Of a stretch of DNA of 64,000 nt, positions 53,847-63,032 are shown piece after piece. This DNA is from Natronocella acetinitrilica. GTDB lineage: Bacteria > Pseudomonadota > Gammaproteobacteria > Nitrococcales > Aquisalimonadaceae. Made by a program: the position numbers and the translations under genes. The DNA lies in contig NZ_JALJXV010000005.1 of the NCBI RefSeq assembly GCF_024170285.1, positions 248,001 to 312,000 of the forward strand. Direction: 5' to 3'. Numbering within the stretch: position 1 is the first letter of the stretch; each line of letters starts with the position of its first letter. The notes beneath the pieces are model-generated. The model did no database searches and was not told the DNA's origin. It saw only the letters and a program-made list of their open reading frames with translations.

Positions 53847-53865
53847 TTGGCACAGGTCCTGCTTT
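53847..53865 (+). promoter_or_regulatory. Sigma-54-type promoter candidate
   Basis: TTGGCAC-AGGTCC-TGCTTT has GG (53849-53850) and GC (53861-53862) separated by exactly ten bases, the -24/-12 spacing of sigma-54 promoters. Transcription would begin near 53874, about 30 bases before the DUF4168-like start codon. No enhancer-binding protein gene is nearby. Confidence 0.5.
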
Positions 53866-53905
53866 GTCCGACCACGAACTACTTTCCAAAACGGAGGATA
53901 GTCAA

Positions 53906-54304
53906 ATGCAGAGCTCGATCCGTTACCTCGCCACTCTCATTGCCCTCGCAGCGCTGGCTCTGGCCCCCAGCTTTGCCACTGCAGATGACGGACCGGACCT
54001 CTACGAGAACGAGGTCGCGGATTCCACCGAGTTGAGCGCAGACGATATCGACGACGATCAGCTGGCGGGCCTGTACATCGCCGCCAACAATATTCAGGAA
54101 GTCCGTGCCGAATATGCCGCCCTGATTCAGGAGGCGGACGAAAGCCAGCGGATGGACCTGCGACAGCAGGCCAATGAGGAAATGAGGCGGGTTCTTGTCG
54201 ACGCCGACCTGGATCCCGATCTCTACCGGGAAATCGCCTACCTGCTCCAGCAGGATGAGGACCTGATGCAGCGCCTGAACGCGGTTGTGGCCAGCATGCG
54301 GTAA
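53906..54304 (+). CDS. Exported DUF4168-like protein
   Basis: 132 residues from ATG 53906 behind GGAGG; the frame extends upstream without support. A Sec signal covers about 1-26 (LATLIALAALALAPSFATAD). The mature part is acidic and helical, with ELSADDIDDDQLAGLYIAAN early and LDPDLYREIAYLLQQDEDLM late, the layout of DUF4168. Its members are small periplasmic helical proteins of unknown function. Its upstream sigma-54-type promoter hints at nitrogen or stress control. Confidence 0.72.
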   Translation: MQSSIRYLATLIALAALALAPSFATADDGPDLYENEVADSTELSADDIDDDQLAGLYIAANNIQEVRAEYAALIQEADESQRMDLRQQANEEMRRVLVDADLDPDLYREIAYLLQQDEDLMQRLNAVVASMR

Positions 54305-54322
54305 GGCGCATCACGACGGCAG

Positions 54323-54354
54323 CGGCGCACCCCGCCAGATGGTGGGTTGCGCCG
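54323..54354. terminator. Hairpin between convergent genes
   Basis: CGGCGCA (54323-54329) pairs with TGCGCCG (54348-54354), with CCC/GGG pairing further in. It lies between the DUF4168-like and diguanylate cyclase stops. No long T-run on either strand, so termination strength is uncertain. Confidence 0.45.
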
Positions 54355-54369
54355 ATCATTGCAATAGCC

Positions 54370-55368
54370 TCAGGCGCCAGCCGCCACAGGAAGCGCTACG
54401 GAGACCCGATCCCTGCCGCCGGCCTTGGCCCGGAACAGTTGACGGTCGGCCCGCTCCAGGCAGGCAGCAGCACTCTCCCCCTCCCCCATGGTGGCCACCC
54501 CGATGGAGACCGTGACCCGCAGCTCGTCAAATCTCAACTTCTCGGCGACCCGACGCCGCAGGCCTTCGGCAAGCCGTGTGGCATCCTGCAGCGCCGCACC
54601 ATGGCAGATGATAACGAACTCCTCGCCGCCATAACGGAACACCTGATCAGCGCTACGGAAATAGCCGCGGATCAGCTCGGCAGCGGCACGAATCACCTCG
54701 TCTCCCCGGCCATGCCCATAGCGATCGTTGATCTGCTTGAAGCGGTCGAGATCGCAAACAATGATCGACAGGGCAGGCCGGTCGGCAGCCTCCCGGACCC
54801 CAAGCGCGTTCACTTCGCCGTCCAGGGCCCGACGGTTACCGAGGCCGGTCAGGGGGTCGCGACGAGCAAGTTCCAGCAATTCCTGTTGCCGGGTATCAAC
54901 GCCCCAGGCGAAGGCATACGAAAACGCCATGACGGCTGCCGCGGCAGCCAGGCCATTGATCAGCGTCATGCCAGGCAGGGTCGACCACAAGAGCAACACG
55001 GTAACCAGGATGGCACCGCCATTGGTGAGTACCGCCTGATACCGGTTCAGCATGTAAAAGTTGACCAGAATCAGCGGAAACACCCACATGGCGGCCACTG
55101 CACCGATAAAGTACACGGGCACCACCGTGCCCACCGTGGCGACAGCGGCGAGCAGCACGTTCCAGGGCCGCACCTGCTGAGCCCGGCTTATGCAGAGCGC
55201 TGCCGCGCCATAGATCGAGGCAAGACAAGCGATCCATGCTGCGGATAAGCGGTCGCCGGCGAGCCCGTAGAGCATGACGTAGGGCAAGAGCAGCCCAACG
55301 GACACCAAGCAGAACAACACCAGAACCCGGTAATCGATTCGCTGCTCCAACTGTGATCGCCCGGTCAT
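54370..55368 (-). CDS. Membrane-bound diguanylate cyclase
   Basis: 332 residues from ATG 55368. Five or six membrane segments (about 15-150) act as the input region; then a GGDEF domain (about 165-325) with DPLTGLGNRRALDGE at its entry and the active-site FRYGGEEF. An RxxD inhibitory site (RSAD) lies five residues ahead of GGEEF, so c-di-GMP feedback is expected. It should make c-di-GMP. The adjacent EAL remnant may once have been part of the same signalling set. Confidence 0.88.
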   Translation of the reverse strand: MTGRSQLEQRIDYRVLVLFCLVSVGLLLPYVMLYGLAGDRLSAAWIACLASIYGAAALCISRAQQVRPWNVLLAAVATVGTVVPVYFIGAVAAMWVFPLILVNFYMLNRYQAVLTNGGAILVTVLLLWSTLPGMTLINGLAAAAAVMAFSYAFAWGVDTRQQELLELARRDPLTGLGNRRALDGEVNALGVREAADRPALSIIVCDLDRFKQINDRYGHGRGDEVIRAAAELIRGYFRSADQVFRYGGEEFVIICHGAALQDATRLAEGLRRRVAEKLRFDELRVTVSIGVATMGEGESAAACLERADRQLFRAKAGGRDRVSVALPVAAGA

Positions 55369-55506
55369 CAATCCATGGTTTCCATGGGCCAACGGTACGC
55401 AGCTTGCTGCACCCAAAACAGCGAACGGTTAACAGAACCGCGCCGCGCTCCCCCCGGCACCTGAACTAGACTCCTCGGTATGCTCTGCTGCCAAGGAGGC
55501 TTGCGG

Positions 55507-56142
55507 ATGGATCGCCTGGTTCACGTTGTGGACGACAGCGAGGACGTGCGCCGGGCGTTGCTGGAGCTCCTTGCGCTCCACGACCTGGCCGGACGTGGAC
55601 ATGCCGGCGGCGACGATTTCCTGGCCTCTGTACCGAGCAGTGCCCGGGGCTGCGCGGTTGTCGATGTGCGCATGCCCGTGATGAGCGGACTCGAACTGCA
55701 GCAGCGGATGCTGGAGGCGGGCTACACCCTGCCCGTGGTGATGGTGTCCGCCCATGGCGACGTCGCGACGGCGGTGCGCGCGCTGAAGGCCGGCGCGATG
55801 GACTTTCTGCAGAAGCCCTACGGATCCGACGCAATCATGGCGGTCATTCGCAAGGCGCTGGACCTGGACGCCCGGCGCCATGCAGAGCGGCTGCACAGCG
55901 AGACCATACTGGCCCGCCTTGCGCTGCTGACAGATCGGGAACGGCAGATTCTCACACTGGTGACCGAAGGCCTATACAACAAGGTGATTGCCGACAGGCT
56001 GGGCCTCAGCGTCTCCACCGTGGAAGCGGACAGAAACCGACTCATGAAAAAGCTGCGGGCACAGTCACTGTACGAACTGGTACAGATCCAGGCGCTTGCC
56101 GACGCCGCGTCGCGTCGGCAAGGCCGGATTCATCCCACGTAG
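55507..56142 (+). CDS. FixJ-type response regulator
   Basis: 211 residues from ATG 55507, which has AGGAGG upstream. A canonical receiver (1-120) has the acidic pair in HVVDDSED, phospho-acceptor Asp-53 in AVVDVRMP and the conserved lysine in LQKPYGSD. The LuxR-type helix-turn-helix (about 138-195) includes LTDRERQILTLVTEGLYNKV and LSVSTVEADRNRLMKKLRA. No histidine kinase is next to it. It is divergent from the diguanylate cyclase. Confidence 0.88.
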   Translation: MDRLVHVVDDSEDVRRALLELLALHDLAGRGHAGGDDFLASVPSSARGCAVVDVRMPVMSGLELQQRMLEAGYTLPVVMVSAHGDVATAVRALKAGAMDFLQKPYGSDAIMAVIRKALDLDARRHAERLHSETILARLALLTDRERQILTLVTEGLYNKVIADRLGLSVSTVEADRNRLMKKLRAQSLYELVQIQALADAASRRQGRIHPT

Positions 56143-56147
56143 ACCGT

Positions 56148-56618
56148 TCAGCCGGTCTGACGCGTCTCGGATACGGTGCTCTCGGGTGAGGCCTTGGGGG
56201 GTACGCTTTCCTGCGGCATCGCGGTGGTCGAACCCGTGTCCGACTCATCACCGCCGGTCATGGTCAGACTGCAGCGGCGCAGTTCCTCGGCAAGCCGCAG
56301 CGTCCGGTCACTGCCAGCGCGGCCCGCTTCCATCAAGCAACTGAACAGGGCTGGCTGCGCGGAGAGCATGGCCGTGAACGGATCCTGATCCCGGGAACCC
56401 TCAAGGATACGGGCCAGGCGATTCATTGTATGCAGACCATCCTGCATTTGCTCCATGGCTGCCTGTTGCAGGCACTCCTGAACATCAAGGCCAAGCCGCT
56501 GGAAACGCTCCAGGCGTTGCTCGGCATCCTCCATCGCGTGACGCCATTGGTCATTCCAGTACAGCGCAGCAGCGTCTTGACTGGTGGACGACTCGCGGGT
56601 CTGCTTGAGCTGGGTCAT
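56148..56618 (-). CDS. Hypothetical helical protein (phasin-like?)
   Basis: 156 residues from ATG 56618 behind GGAGG; the longer frame to 56792 lacks support. It is mostly amphipathic helix (ALYWNDQWRHAMEDAEQRLE, CLQQAAMEQMQDGLHTMNRL) with a Ser/Pro/Thr-rich acidic tail. The profile resembles polyhydroxyalkanoate granule proteins, but no signature is visible. It converges with the FixJ-type gene (5 bases between stops). The 214 bases upstream, 56619-56832, hold no gene that I can support. Confidence 0.5.
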   Translation of the reverse strand: MTQLKQTRESSTSQDAAALYWNDQWRHAMEDAEQRLERFQRLGLDVQECLQQAAMEQMQDGLHTMNRLARILEGSRDQDPFTAMLSAQPALFSCLMEAGRAGSDRTLRLAEELRRCSLTMTGGDESDTGSTTAMPQESVPPKASPESTVSETRQTG

Positions 56619-56832
56619 TCCTGTACCTCCGTTGGGCGACAGCCCTGCAGCCTGCTGCAAGAAACCGCACCCCACATGTATGTATCGGGTGGTTGCCCAC
56701 GGACATGGCCAGTGGGCGACCATCAACATAGGCCCGATCACCGAGGTGTGACCATCAGGGTGAGCCACAAAGGGGCTATGGTTTTCCCCCATGGCGAATC
56801 AGACAGCTTGCCGGGGCTGTCGCGGCCTGGCG

Positions 56833-57510
56833 TCAACGCGCGATAACTGGCGCTGATCTGATACGGAACCGACTGTTGCGGGAGTTCTCGAGATCGGCCA
56901 GCAAATCCACAGCGATGGCAAGCCTTACCAGCTCAGCAGCACTGGCGACTCCGATCTTTACGAAGATGCGACGGCGATGGACTTCCACGGTCTTTTCGCT
57001 GACTTCAAGCCGCTGGCCAATTTCGCGGCTTGAGCAACCACGTACCACCAGTGGCAGCACGTCCCACTCCCTGGGGGTCAATCCCGAGAATCGCTGCCAC
57101 ACGGCAGAGCGCTGGGCGCGGTAATCGATGTCGCGGCGGCTGGCGAGCACCGCCCGTTGCACGGCATCAAGTAACTGCTGATCAGCCACCGGACGCCTGA
57201 AATAGTCTGCGGCACCCGCCTTCATCGCGGCGGCGGCGGTGGAGACGTCATCATCATCACTGAGGTAGATCACTGGCAGACGCAGATCAATCCGGGCCAT
57301 GCGTCCGCTCAGTACCAGGCCGAGCGCTTCCGGCGTTGCCGTATCCGCCAGCAGGCAACCACAAGTACCCGGGTGAATACTGCGCAGACACTGACTGACG
57401 GTTGTGAAATGCATTGCATTCAGGGATACCGAGGCCAGCAATTCCGCCAGCGGTGCCATCGCGGAGGGATTCGCGTCAATCACGAATACGGTCGGGTCCG
57501 CCAAGGCCAT
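56833..57510 (-). CDS. FixJ/LuxR-type regulator with degenerate receiver
   Basis: 225 residues from ATG 57510. The receiver-like part (1-118) keeps an aspartate at the phospho-site (LLADTATP, Asp-56) but has only one acidic residue in the VFVIDANP pocket, and the conserved lysine is replaced by arginine (DYFRRPV). Phosphorylation may be impaired. The LuxR DNA-binding domain is normal (FSGLTPREWDVLPLVVRGCS, LEVSEKTVEVHRRRIFVKIG). Target genes unknown. Confidence 0.82.
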   Translation of the reverse strand: MALADPTVFVIDANPSAMAPLAELLASVSLNAMHFTTVSQCLRSIHPGTCGCLLADTATPEALGLVLSGRMARIDLRLPVIYLSDDDDVSTAAAAMKAGAADYFRRPVADQQLLDAVQRAVLASRRDIDYRAQRSAVWQRFSGLTPREWDVLPLVVRGCSSREIGQRLEVSEKTVEVHRRRIFVKIGVASAAELVRLAIAVDLLADLENSRNSRFRIRSAPVIAR

Positions 57511-57668
57511 CGCTTTCGCACACCCCTGTGACCGCCCTGCTGCAAGCATAGCAGTCCGCCATCAGGGCAACCCACGAGACGGTCGGGGATTGCCCTGATA
57601 GGCGATGTTCGATCGTGCCGCGTAAGGTCATGGCCAAGGGGGGTCATTGGACAGACGGGAGGCACTCC

Positions 57669-57869
57669 ATGGACAGCCAGCACCTCTTTGACAACTGGTT
57701 ACGATTTGCGCGCACGCTTGACTGGTCGCCCCACCGCCGCGACTCGAGTTGCCAACTTGCCTTTGCAGGCCTCAGGGAAGCGGCAGACCAGGCCCGGCAG
57801 ACGCGCCTCAAGCGGCTGCCGTGGACCGGCGCCCCGCAGGTCGAGAGCGAGGCACGGCTGGGCCGCTAG
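57669..57869 (+). CDS. Small hypothetical protein upstream of narK
   Basis: 66 residues from ATG 57669 behind GGGAGG (6-base spacer), inside a longer frame from 57615. It is basic and soluble (LFDNWLRFARTLDWSPHRRD) with no export signal or family match. It converges on the narK-like gene with a 4-base overlap. The good ribosome site argues for real translation. Confidence 0.4.
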   Translation: MDSQHLFDNWLRFARTLDWSPHRRDSSCQLAFAGLREAADQARQTRLKRLPWTGAPQVESEARLGR

Positions 57870-59140
57870 GCCATGCGCCCCGCAGGGCTCGCTACGCCGG
57901 AGCGTGGATCGATGGATCTGCGCTCCGTGCGCCACATCCAGACCAGCGACACCACTGTGACCCCGAACAGCAGCATGAAAATGGTGCTGGGCACGCCTGT
58001 GATATCCAGCAGCAGACCGAACTTGATGGGTAGCAAGAAGCCCCCGACACCGCCGGCAAGACCGACGATCCCGGATACCACACCAATATTGCGATCGAAA
58101 TCGTCGGAGACATACTTGAACACCGAGGCTTTGCCGAAACCCCAGGCCACGCCCAGCACGAACAGCAGCGCGGTAAACAGGTAGATGTTCACGCCGAAGG
58201 CGAACTGCATCTCGCCGTTGAGGGTCTCGACCCTGTATTCGGTGGGTGGATACGACATGATGAACAGACAGATCGCGCTGATCCACATGCACCACCAGGT
58301 GACCGCATGGGCACCGAAGCGGTCTGAAAACCAGCCGCCGAGTGCACGGATTACCCCCGACGGCAGCACGAAGATGGTGGCGATCAGCGCCGCGAGCTGC
58401 AGCCCCACGCCGTATTCCATGATGAAGTAGCGCGTCAAATACAGTGACAGGGCCACGTACCCCCCGAAAACCACGGAGTAGTACTGGCAGTACTTTAGCA
58501 ATCGCGGGTCCCGCATCAGGGCCAACTGCTCGCGCAACGACGGGCGATCCGACTCCTTGTCCGGGGCATCCGGTGTCGTGAAGAGCCAGAACGCAACCGC
58601 CATGACCAGCATTGCGCAAGCATAAGCCGTGGGCACGAACTGCCAACCCAGGATCACCACCAGCGTGGGCGCCACATAGTTGGTCAGGGCGGCGCCGGCA
58701 TTGCCAGCACCGAACACGCCCATGGCGAAGCCCTGCCGATCCCGGGGGAAGGCTCGGGCCACATAGGCGATTCCCACCGAGAACGACGCCCCCACCAGGC
58801 CCACCAGCAGCCCGAGCATGAGCAACTGCCAGTAGCTGGTGGCGAACTGCACCAGGTAAATGGGGAGTACCGTGGACAGCATCAGCAGGAAGTACACCGT
58901 GCGACCGCCATAGCGGTCGGTCAGCATGCCGATGGGCAGGCGCGCCAGGGAACCGCTCAGTATCGGCATGGCGGTGAGTATGCCGAACTGGGTTTCACTC
59001 AGGCCGAGTTCCTCGGCGATGGGGTTGCCGATGACCCCGAACATCACCCAGACGGCGAAACAGACGGTGAAAGACAGGGTGCTCATCCAGAGCACGGCCT
59101 GGGGCCGCTGTTGCGTGGACTGTAAACTCTTGTCAGTCAT
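57866..59140 (-). CDS. narK: NarK-type nitrate/nitrite transporter (major facilitator)
   Basis: 424 residues from ATG 59140 (GGAAGG 7 bases upstream; ATG 59146 sits too close to it). Twelve membrane segments. The nitrate signatures are present: VGLVGASFSVGIAYVARAFP near 100-119, GVFGAGNAGAALTNYVAP near 127-144 and GFGKASVFKYVSDDF with SGIVGLAGGVGGFLLP near 345-375. Last gene of the nirB-nirD-nasA-cobA-narK operon, so it probably imports nitrate for assimilation. Confidence 0.88.
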   Translation of the reverse strand: MTDKSLQSTQQRPQAVLWMSTLSFTVCFAVWVMFGVIGNPIAEELGLSETQFGILTAMPILSGSLARLPIGMLTDRYGGRTVYFLLMLSTVLPIYLVQFATSYWQLLMLGLLVGLVGASFSVGIAYVARAFPRDRQGFAMGVFGAGNAGAALTNYVAPTLVVILGWQFVPTAYACAMLVMAVAFWLFTTPDAPDKESDRPSLREQLALMRDPRLLKYCQYYSVVFGGYVALSLYLTRYFIMEYGVGLQLAALIATIFVLPSGVIRALGGWFSDRFGAHAVTWWCMWISAICLFIMSYPPTEYRVETLNGEMQFAFGVNIYLFTALLFVLGVAWGFGKASVFKYVSDDFDRNIGVVSGIVGLAGGVGGFLLPIKFGLLLDITGVPSTIFMLLFGVTVVSLVWMWRTERRSIDPRSGVASPAGRMA

Positions 59141-59161
59141 CTGCATCCCTTCCTGACGATA

Positions 59162-59962
59162 TCAATCAATGGGCAGGGGAACGCCGCTGGCAACCTGGCG
59201 CTCGCGGATTGCCACTGCCGGAAGATCGCTGTCGGCACCTGCCACCACCTTTCCAATAAGGGCAAGGGCCGGGCTCGGCAGATTGGCGTCACGGACCCGC
59301 TCGGCGATGTCGGCCAGGGTGCCTCGCACCTCACGCTGATGGCTGGTGGTCCCCTCGGCAATCACGGCGACCGGCCAGTCCGGTGGCAGCCCCCGGCGGC
59401 ACAGCTCCCGGCAGAAGGCAGCCAGCGGGGCAAGACCCATGTACATCACCAGGGTGCGGTCGCGGCGGGTGTAAGCGGCCCAGTCCGACGGTGTGCAACC
59501 TGTCCTGTCCTGCCCGGTGAGAAACAGCACAGAACGGGCATGATGCCGATGGGTCAGTGGAATCCGGGCCGCAGCGGCGCAGCCCAGCGCCGCCGTCACG
59601 CCGGGGACTACTTCCGCGGGAATGCCGGCGGCGCGCAGCGCGTCCAGTTCTTCGCCGCCCCGACCGAAGATGAATGGATCGCCGCCCTTCAGCCGGACCA
59701 CATTCAGACCCTGTCGGGCAAAGTGCACCAGCAGCTCTTCGGTCCGCCGCTGCGGGACATGGTGATCGCCACACCGCTTGCCCACATACACCCGCCTCGG
59801 ACGCGGGCCGGCAATGGCCAGGATCTCCGGCGACACCAGGCGATCATGGAGGATCACGTCAGTCTGGCGCAGCAGACGCTCCGCCTTGCGGGTAAGGAGT
59901 TCGGGATCACCCGGACCGGCACCTACCAGGTATACGGTGCCAACTGCATTGGATGGGGTCAT
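59162..59962 (-). CDS. cobA: Uroporphyrinogen-III C-methyltransferase (SUMT)
   Basis: 266 residues. SUMT features: YLVGAGPGDPELLTRKAERL (about 10-29), HDRLVSPEIL, VVRLKGGDPFIFGRGGEELD (about 88-107) and PGVTAALGCAA. It methylates uroporphyrinogen III twice, giving precorrin-2 on the way to sirohaem. NirB needs sirohaem, which explains its place within the nitrite/nitrate operon. Its ATG overlaps the nasA stop by one base. It lacks the CysG dehydrogenase/ferrochelatase domain, so those steps must be done elsewhere. Confidence 0.9.
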   Translation of the reverse strand: MTPSNAVGTVYLVGAGPGDPELLTRKAERLLRQTDVILHDRLVSPEILAIAGPRPRRVYVGKRCGDHHVPQRRTEELLVHFARQGLNVVRLKGGDPFIFGRGGEELDALRAAGIPAEVVPGVTAALGCAAAARIPLTHRHHARSVLFLTGQDRTGCTPSDWAAYTRRDRTLVMYMGLAPLAAFCRELCRRGLPPDWPVAVIAEGTTSHQREVRGTLADIAERVRDANLPSPALALIGKVVAGADSDLPAVAIRERQVASGVPLPID

Positions 59963-62631
59963 CAGGCGATCCTCCGGTTCACCGGGCGGGCGTGACGGCC
60001 AATCAGGTCACGAATCTCCGGCACGCAGCTGCCGCAGTTGCCGCCGGCCTGGCATCGCCGGGTCACGGCCTCCGGAGTCCGACAACCCTTGCGAATGGCC
60101 TCGATGATGGTGTTCTCGCCAACACCGAAGCAGGCACAGACGTTGCGGCCGGCATCCTTCTGCCCCGGCGGCGGATTGCCGGACAAGAGCGCCATGCGGT
60201 TGCGCGTAGAGACCGGCTCCGCCGTGAACAAACCGGCGAGCCAGTGCCTGCCGGGCAGCGCCGTCACCGCACCCATGAACAGGCAGCCCATCAGCCGCCC
60301 GTCCACCAGCCGGGCAGCGCGATAGACGTTGCGCCCCGGGTCGGCCATCTCCAGGCACTCGCCGTCCCCGGGCAACAAAGCCCGGGCCAGATCAGGCATC
60401 TGCTCCGCCGACTCGGTACCCGCCAGTTCGTAGCGATGAAAACCATTACCCCGGGCCTTCGCCCACCAGGCGCAGGCCGGTGGGTCAGCCAACGGTTCAC
60501 GGGATAGCAGAAACCCCTGCCAGGCCACCTCCACGGGGGATACCGCCACCGGCGTGTGCTTGAACTCAGGTTCGCCGGAGTCCGGATCGGTCACCGGATT
60601 GACCACCGCATCCACCCGCCCGCGCAGCGCGTACTGATCATTCCAGTGCATGGGCATGAACACGCTGCCGGGGCGCTGTCCGTCGTCGAGACGAACTCGG
60701 GCCAAAGCCTCGCCCCAGTGACTGTGGACCCTGGCCAGGGCACCGTCGCCGAGATCCAGTCGGGCGGCGTCATCCGGATGCATCTGCAGGAACGGTGTCA
60801 CTTCATGCGCGCTGAGGCGCGGGGACTTACCGGTGCGGGTCATGGTGTGCCAGTGATCACGTACCCGACCGGTGTTCAGCACCAGGGAATAGTCGGTATC
60901 CGGCGCATTCACCGGCGGCCGCGGCGTCAGCGGGATCAGTCGGGCCTTGCCGGACTCGGTAAAAAAGCCGCCGTCGGCGAATAGGCGCCCTGTATCCCGC
61001 CCATCACGAATCGGCCATTGTCGCGGCGCCATCGCCTCATAGCCGGCGTCGTGGAGATTGGCCAACGCGCTGATGTCGAAATCGCGACTGCCGTTGTTCT
61101 CGAAGCCGGACAGGGCTGCATGCTCGCGAAAGATCTCCGCCGGTTTCTCGTAGGCGAAGCCATCGCCGAAGCCCAGGCGCAAGGCGACCTTGCAGAGCGC
61201 CCACCAGTCCGGCTGCGCCTCGCCGGGTGGCGGAAGAAACGGCCGCTGGCGGGAGATGCGACGCTCGGAGTTGGTGACGGTGCCATCCTTCTCACCCCAG
61301 GCCATCGCCGGCAGCAGGACGTCTGCCACCGCGGTGGTGTCGGTACAGGCCATCGCCTCGGACACCACCACCAGTTCGCAGCCGGCCAGGGCGCGACGCA
61401 TCCTGTCGGCATCCGGCAGGGACACCATGGGGTTCGTTGCCATGATCCACACCGCGCGAATCTCGCCCCGCTCGATGGCCTGGAACAGGTCCACCGCCTT
61501 GTTTCCCGGCCCGCTCACCAGGTTCGGTGCCTGCCAGAAGCGGCGTACCCGGTCCACCGTCTCGGCGCTGTAATCCATGTGCGCGGCAAGCTGATTGGCC
61601 AGCCCACCCACCTCACGACCGCCCATGGCATTGGGCTGCCCGGTGATGGAGAACGGCCCCATGCCACTGCGGCCGATGCGACCGGTAAGCAGATGACAGT
61701 TGATGATGCTGCTGACCTTGTCGCTGCCGGTGGAGGACTGATTGACGCCCTGGGAATAGAGACTGACGGTCCGCTCGGTGGCGGCGAACCAGCGGAAGAA
61801 GGCGAGTACATCGGCTTCCGGCAGATCGCACTGGCCGGCAACCGCGGGCACATTGGGTGCCGACGCCCGGGCCGCCTCAATGGCGGCGCCGAAGCCCTCG
61901 GTGTGAGCCTCGAGGAACGCGTAATCGGTGTGCCCCTCGACGGCCAGATAAGACAACAGGCCGTTCCAGAGCCAGACATCCGTCCCCGGCGCCAGGGGCA
62001 GGTGCAGATCGGCGATCTCGCAGGTATCGGTGCGCCGGGGGTCGATCACCACCACGCGCATGTCCGGCCGTTCGGCCTTGGCCGCCTTGACACGCTGATA
62101 GAGCACCGGATGACACCAGGCCAGGTTGGCCCCGGCGATAATCAGCAGATCTGCGGATTCCAGGTCCGCGTAGTTGCCGGGAACGGTATCAGACCCGAAG
62201 GCCCGCTTGTGGCCGACCACCGCCGATGCCATGCAAAGCCGGGAGTTGGTGTCCACGTGGGGCGTGCCGATAAAGCCTTTGAACAGCTTGTTGGAAACGT
62301 AGTAGTCCTCGGTGAGCATCTGCCCGGAGCCATAAAACGCCACGGCTTCCGGCCCATGCTGATCGATAATGGAGCGCAGGCGCCCAGCTACGGTGTCCAG
62401 CGCCTGCTCCCAGCTGGCCCGCTCACCGTCCACCATCGGATGCAGCAGACGACCCTCCAGATCAACGGTCTCGCCCAGGGCGGCCCCCTTGGAGCAGAGC
62501 CGTCCGAAATTCGCGGGATGCTGCGGATCACCGGCAATCTGCGCGGCGCCCTCTTCATCCAACATCGCCAGAACGCCACAGCCGACGCCGCAGTAAGGGC
62601 AAGTGGTCTTGATCGCTGTCTGCTCTTCCAT
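59962..62631 (-). CDS. nasA: Assimilatory nitrate reductase catalytic subunit
   Basis: 889 residues from ATG 62631 (GGAG 6 bases upstream; ATG 62646 has its ribosome site too close). N-terminal [4Fe-4S] binding CPYCGVGCGVLAM with LCSKGAALG, molybdopterin-binding segments typical of NasA/NarB (YGSGQMLTEDYYVSNKLFKG; NSRLCMASAVVGHKRAFG), and a C-terminal BFD-type [2Fe-2S] domain (about 825-880; NVCACFGVGENTI, CQAGGNCGSCVPEI). This fused C-terminal domain takes electrons from NAD(P)H or ferredoxin systems. Cytoplasmic, without Tat signal; reduces nitrate to nitrite for NirBD. Confidence 0.92.
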   Translation of the reverse strand: MEEQTAIKTTCPYCGVGCGVLAMLDEEGAAQIAGDPQHPANFGRLCSKGAALGETVDLEGRLLHPMVDGERASWEQALDTVAGRLRSIIDQHGPEAVAFYGSGQMLTEDYYVSNKLFKGFIGTPHVDTNSRLCMASAVVGHKRAFGSDTVPGNYADLESADLLIIAGANLAWCHPVLYQRVKAAKAERPDMRVVVIDPRRTDTCEIADLHLPLAPGTDVWLWNGLLSYLAVEGHTDYAFLEAHTEGFGAAIEAARASAPNVPAVAGQCDLPEADVLAFFRWFAATERTVSLYSQGVNQSSTGSDKVSSIINCHLLTGRIGRSGMGPFSITGQPNAMGGREVGGLANQLAAHMDYSAETVDRVRRFWQAPNLVSGPGNKAVDLFQAIERGEIRAVWIMATNPMVSLPDADRMRRALAGCELVVVSEAMACTDTTAVADVLLPAMAWGEKDGTVTNSERRISRQRPFLPPPGEAQPDWWALCKVALRLGFGDGFAYEKPAEIFREHAALSGFENNGSRDFDISALANLHDAGYEAMAPRQWPIRDGRDTGRLFADGGFFTESGKARLIPLTPRPPVNAPDTDYSLVLNTGRVRDHWHTMTRTGKSPRLSAHEVTPFLQMHPDDAARLDLGDGALARVHSHWGEALARVRLDDGQRPGSVFMPMHWNDQYALRGRVDAVVNPVTDPDSGEPEFKHTPVAVSPVEVAWQGFLLSREPLADPPACAWWAKARGNGFHRYELAGTESAEQMPDLARALLPGDGECLEMADPGRNVYRAARLVDGRLMGCLFMGAVTALPGRHWLAGLFTAEPVSTRNRMALLSGNPPPGQKDAGRNVCACFGVGENTIIEAIRKGCRTPEAVTRRCQAGGNCGSCVPEIRDLIGRHARPVNRRIA

Positions 62632-62655
62632 GATTCGCTCCGCCATTGCCTCAGG

Positions 62656-63000
62656 TCAGCCCACGGGGTTCGGATCCAGATAGAGCCGGTCACCGTCGCG
62701 GTGCACCTCGAAGCGGGGCACACAGCCTTTGTCCGGCGCCTTGGCTTCCCCCTGATCCAGATGGATGTTCCAGGCATGGAGTGGACAGGTCACCAGACGG
62801 CCATGGACCATGCCCTCCGACAACGGCCCGCCGCGATGCGGGCAACGATCCAGCAGGGCATACACCTCGTCAGCGCTGTTGCGGAACACGGCCACCGGGC
62901 CGTGGGGCGTTTCCACCACCCGTGCACCAAGCACCGGAATATCGTCAAGGTGGCCGATCGCCAGCCAGTCGCTCGTGTTTGCATCCTTGGCGGTTTGCAT
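62656..63000 (-). CDS. nirD: Nitrite reductase small subunit NirD (Rieske-type)
   Basis: 114 residues from ATG 63000 behind AAGGAG. The Rieske [2Fe-2S] motifs are CPHRGGPLSEG (about 51-61) and CPLHAWNIHLDQG (about 70-82), both Cys-His pairs intact. NirD is the small partner of NirB in NADH-dependent nitrite reduction to ammonium. It lies 32 bases after nirB. Confidence 0.92.
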   Translation of the reverse strand: MQTAKDANTSDWLAIGHLDDIPVLGARVVETPHGPVAVFRNSADEVYALLDRCPHRGGPLSEGMVHGRLVTCPLHAWNIHLDQGEAKAPDKGCVPRFEVHRDGDRLYLDPNPVG

Positions 63001-63032
63001 TGAAAAACTCCTTTGCAGCGGGCGACAGGCGC

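Noticed and set aside
57699-58646. 315-codon frame overlapping narK in another frame on the same strand
   Set aside because: Arg/Cys/His-rich translation without membrane segments, while the narK frame shows twelve.
61018-63003. 661-codon open frame on the plus strand opposite nasA and nirD
   Set aside because: The minus strand carries complete NasA and NirD with all cluster motifs. The plus-strand translation is His/Arg/Gln-rich without any family signature and is a GC-driven antisense shadow.
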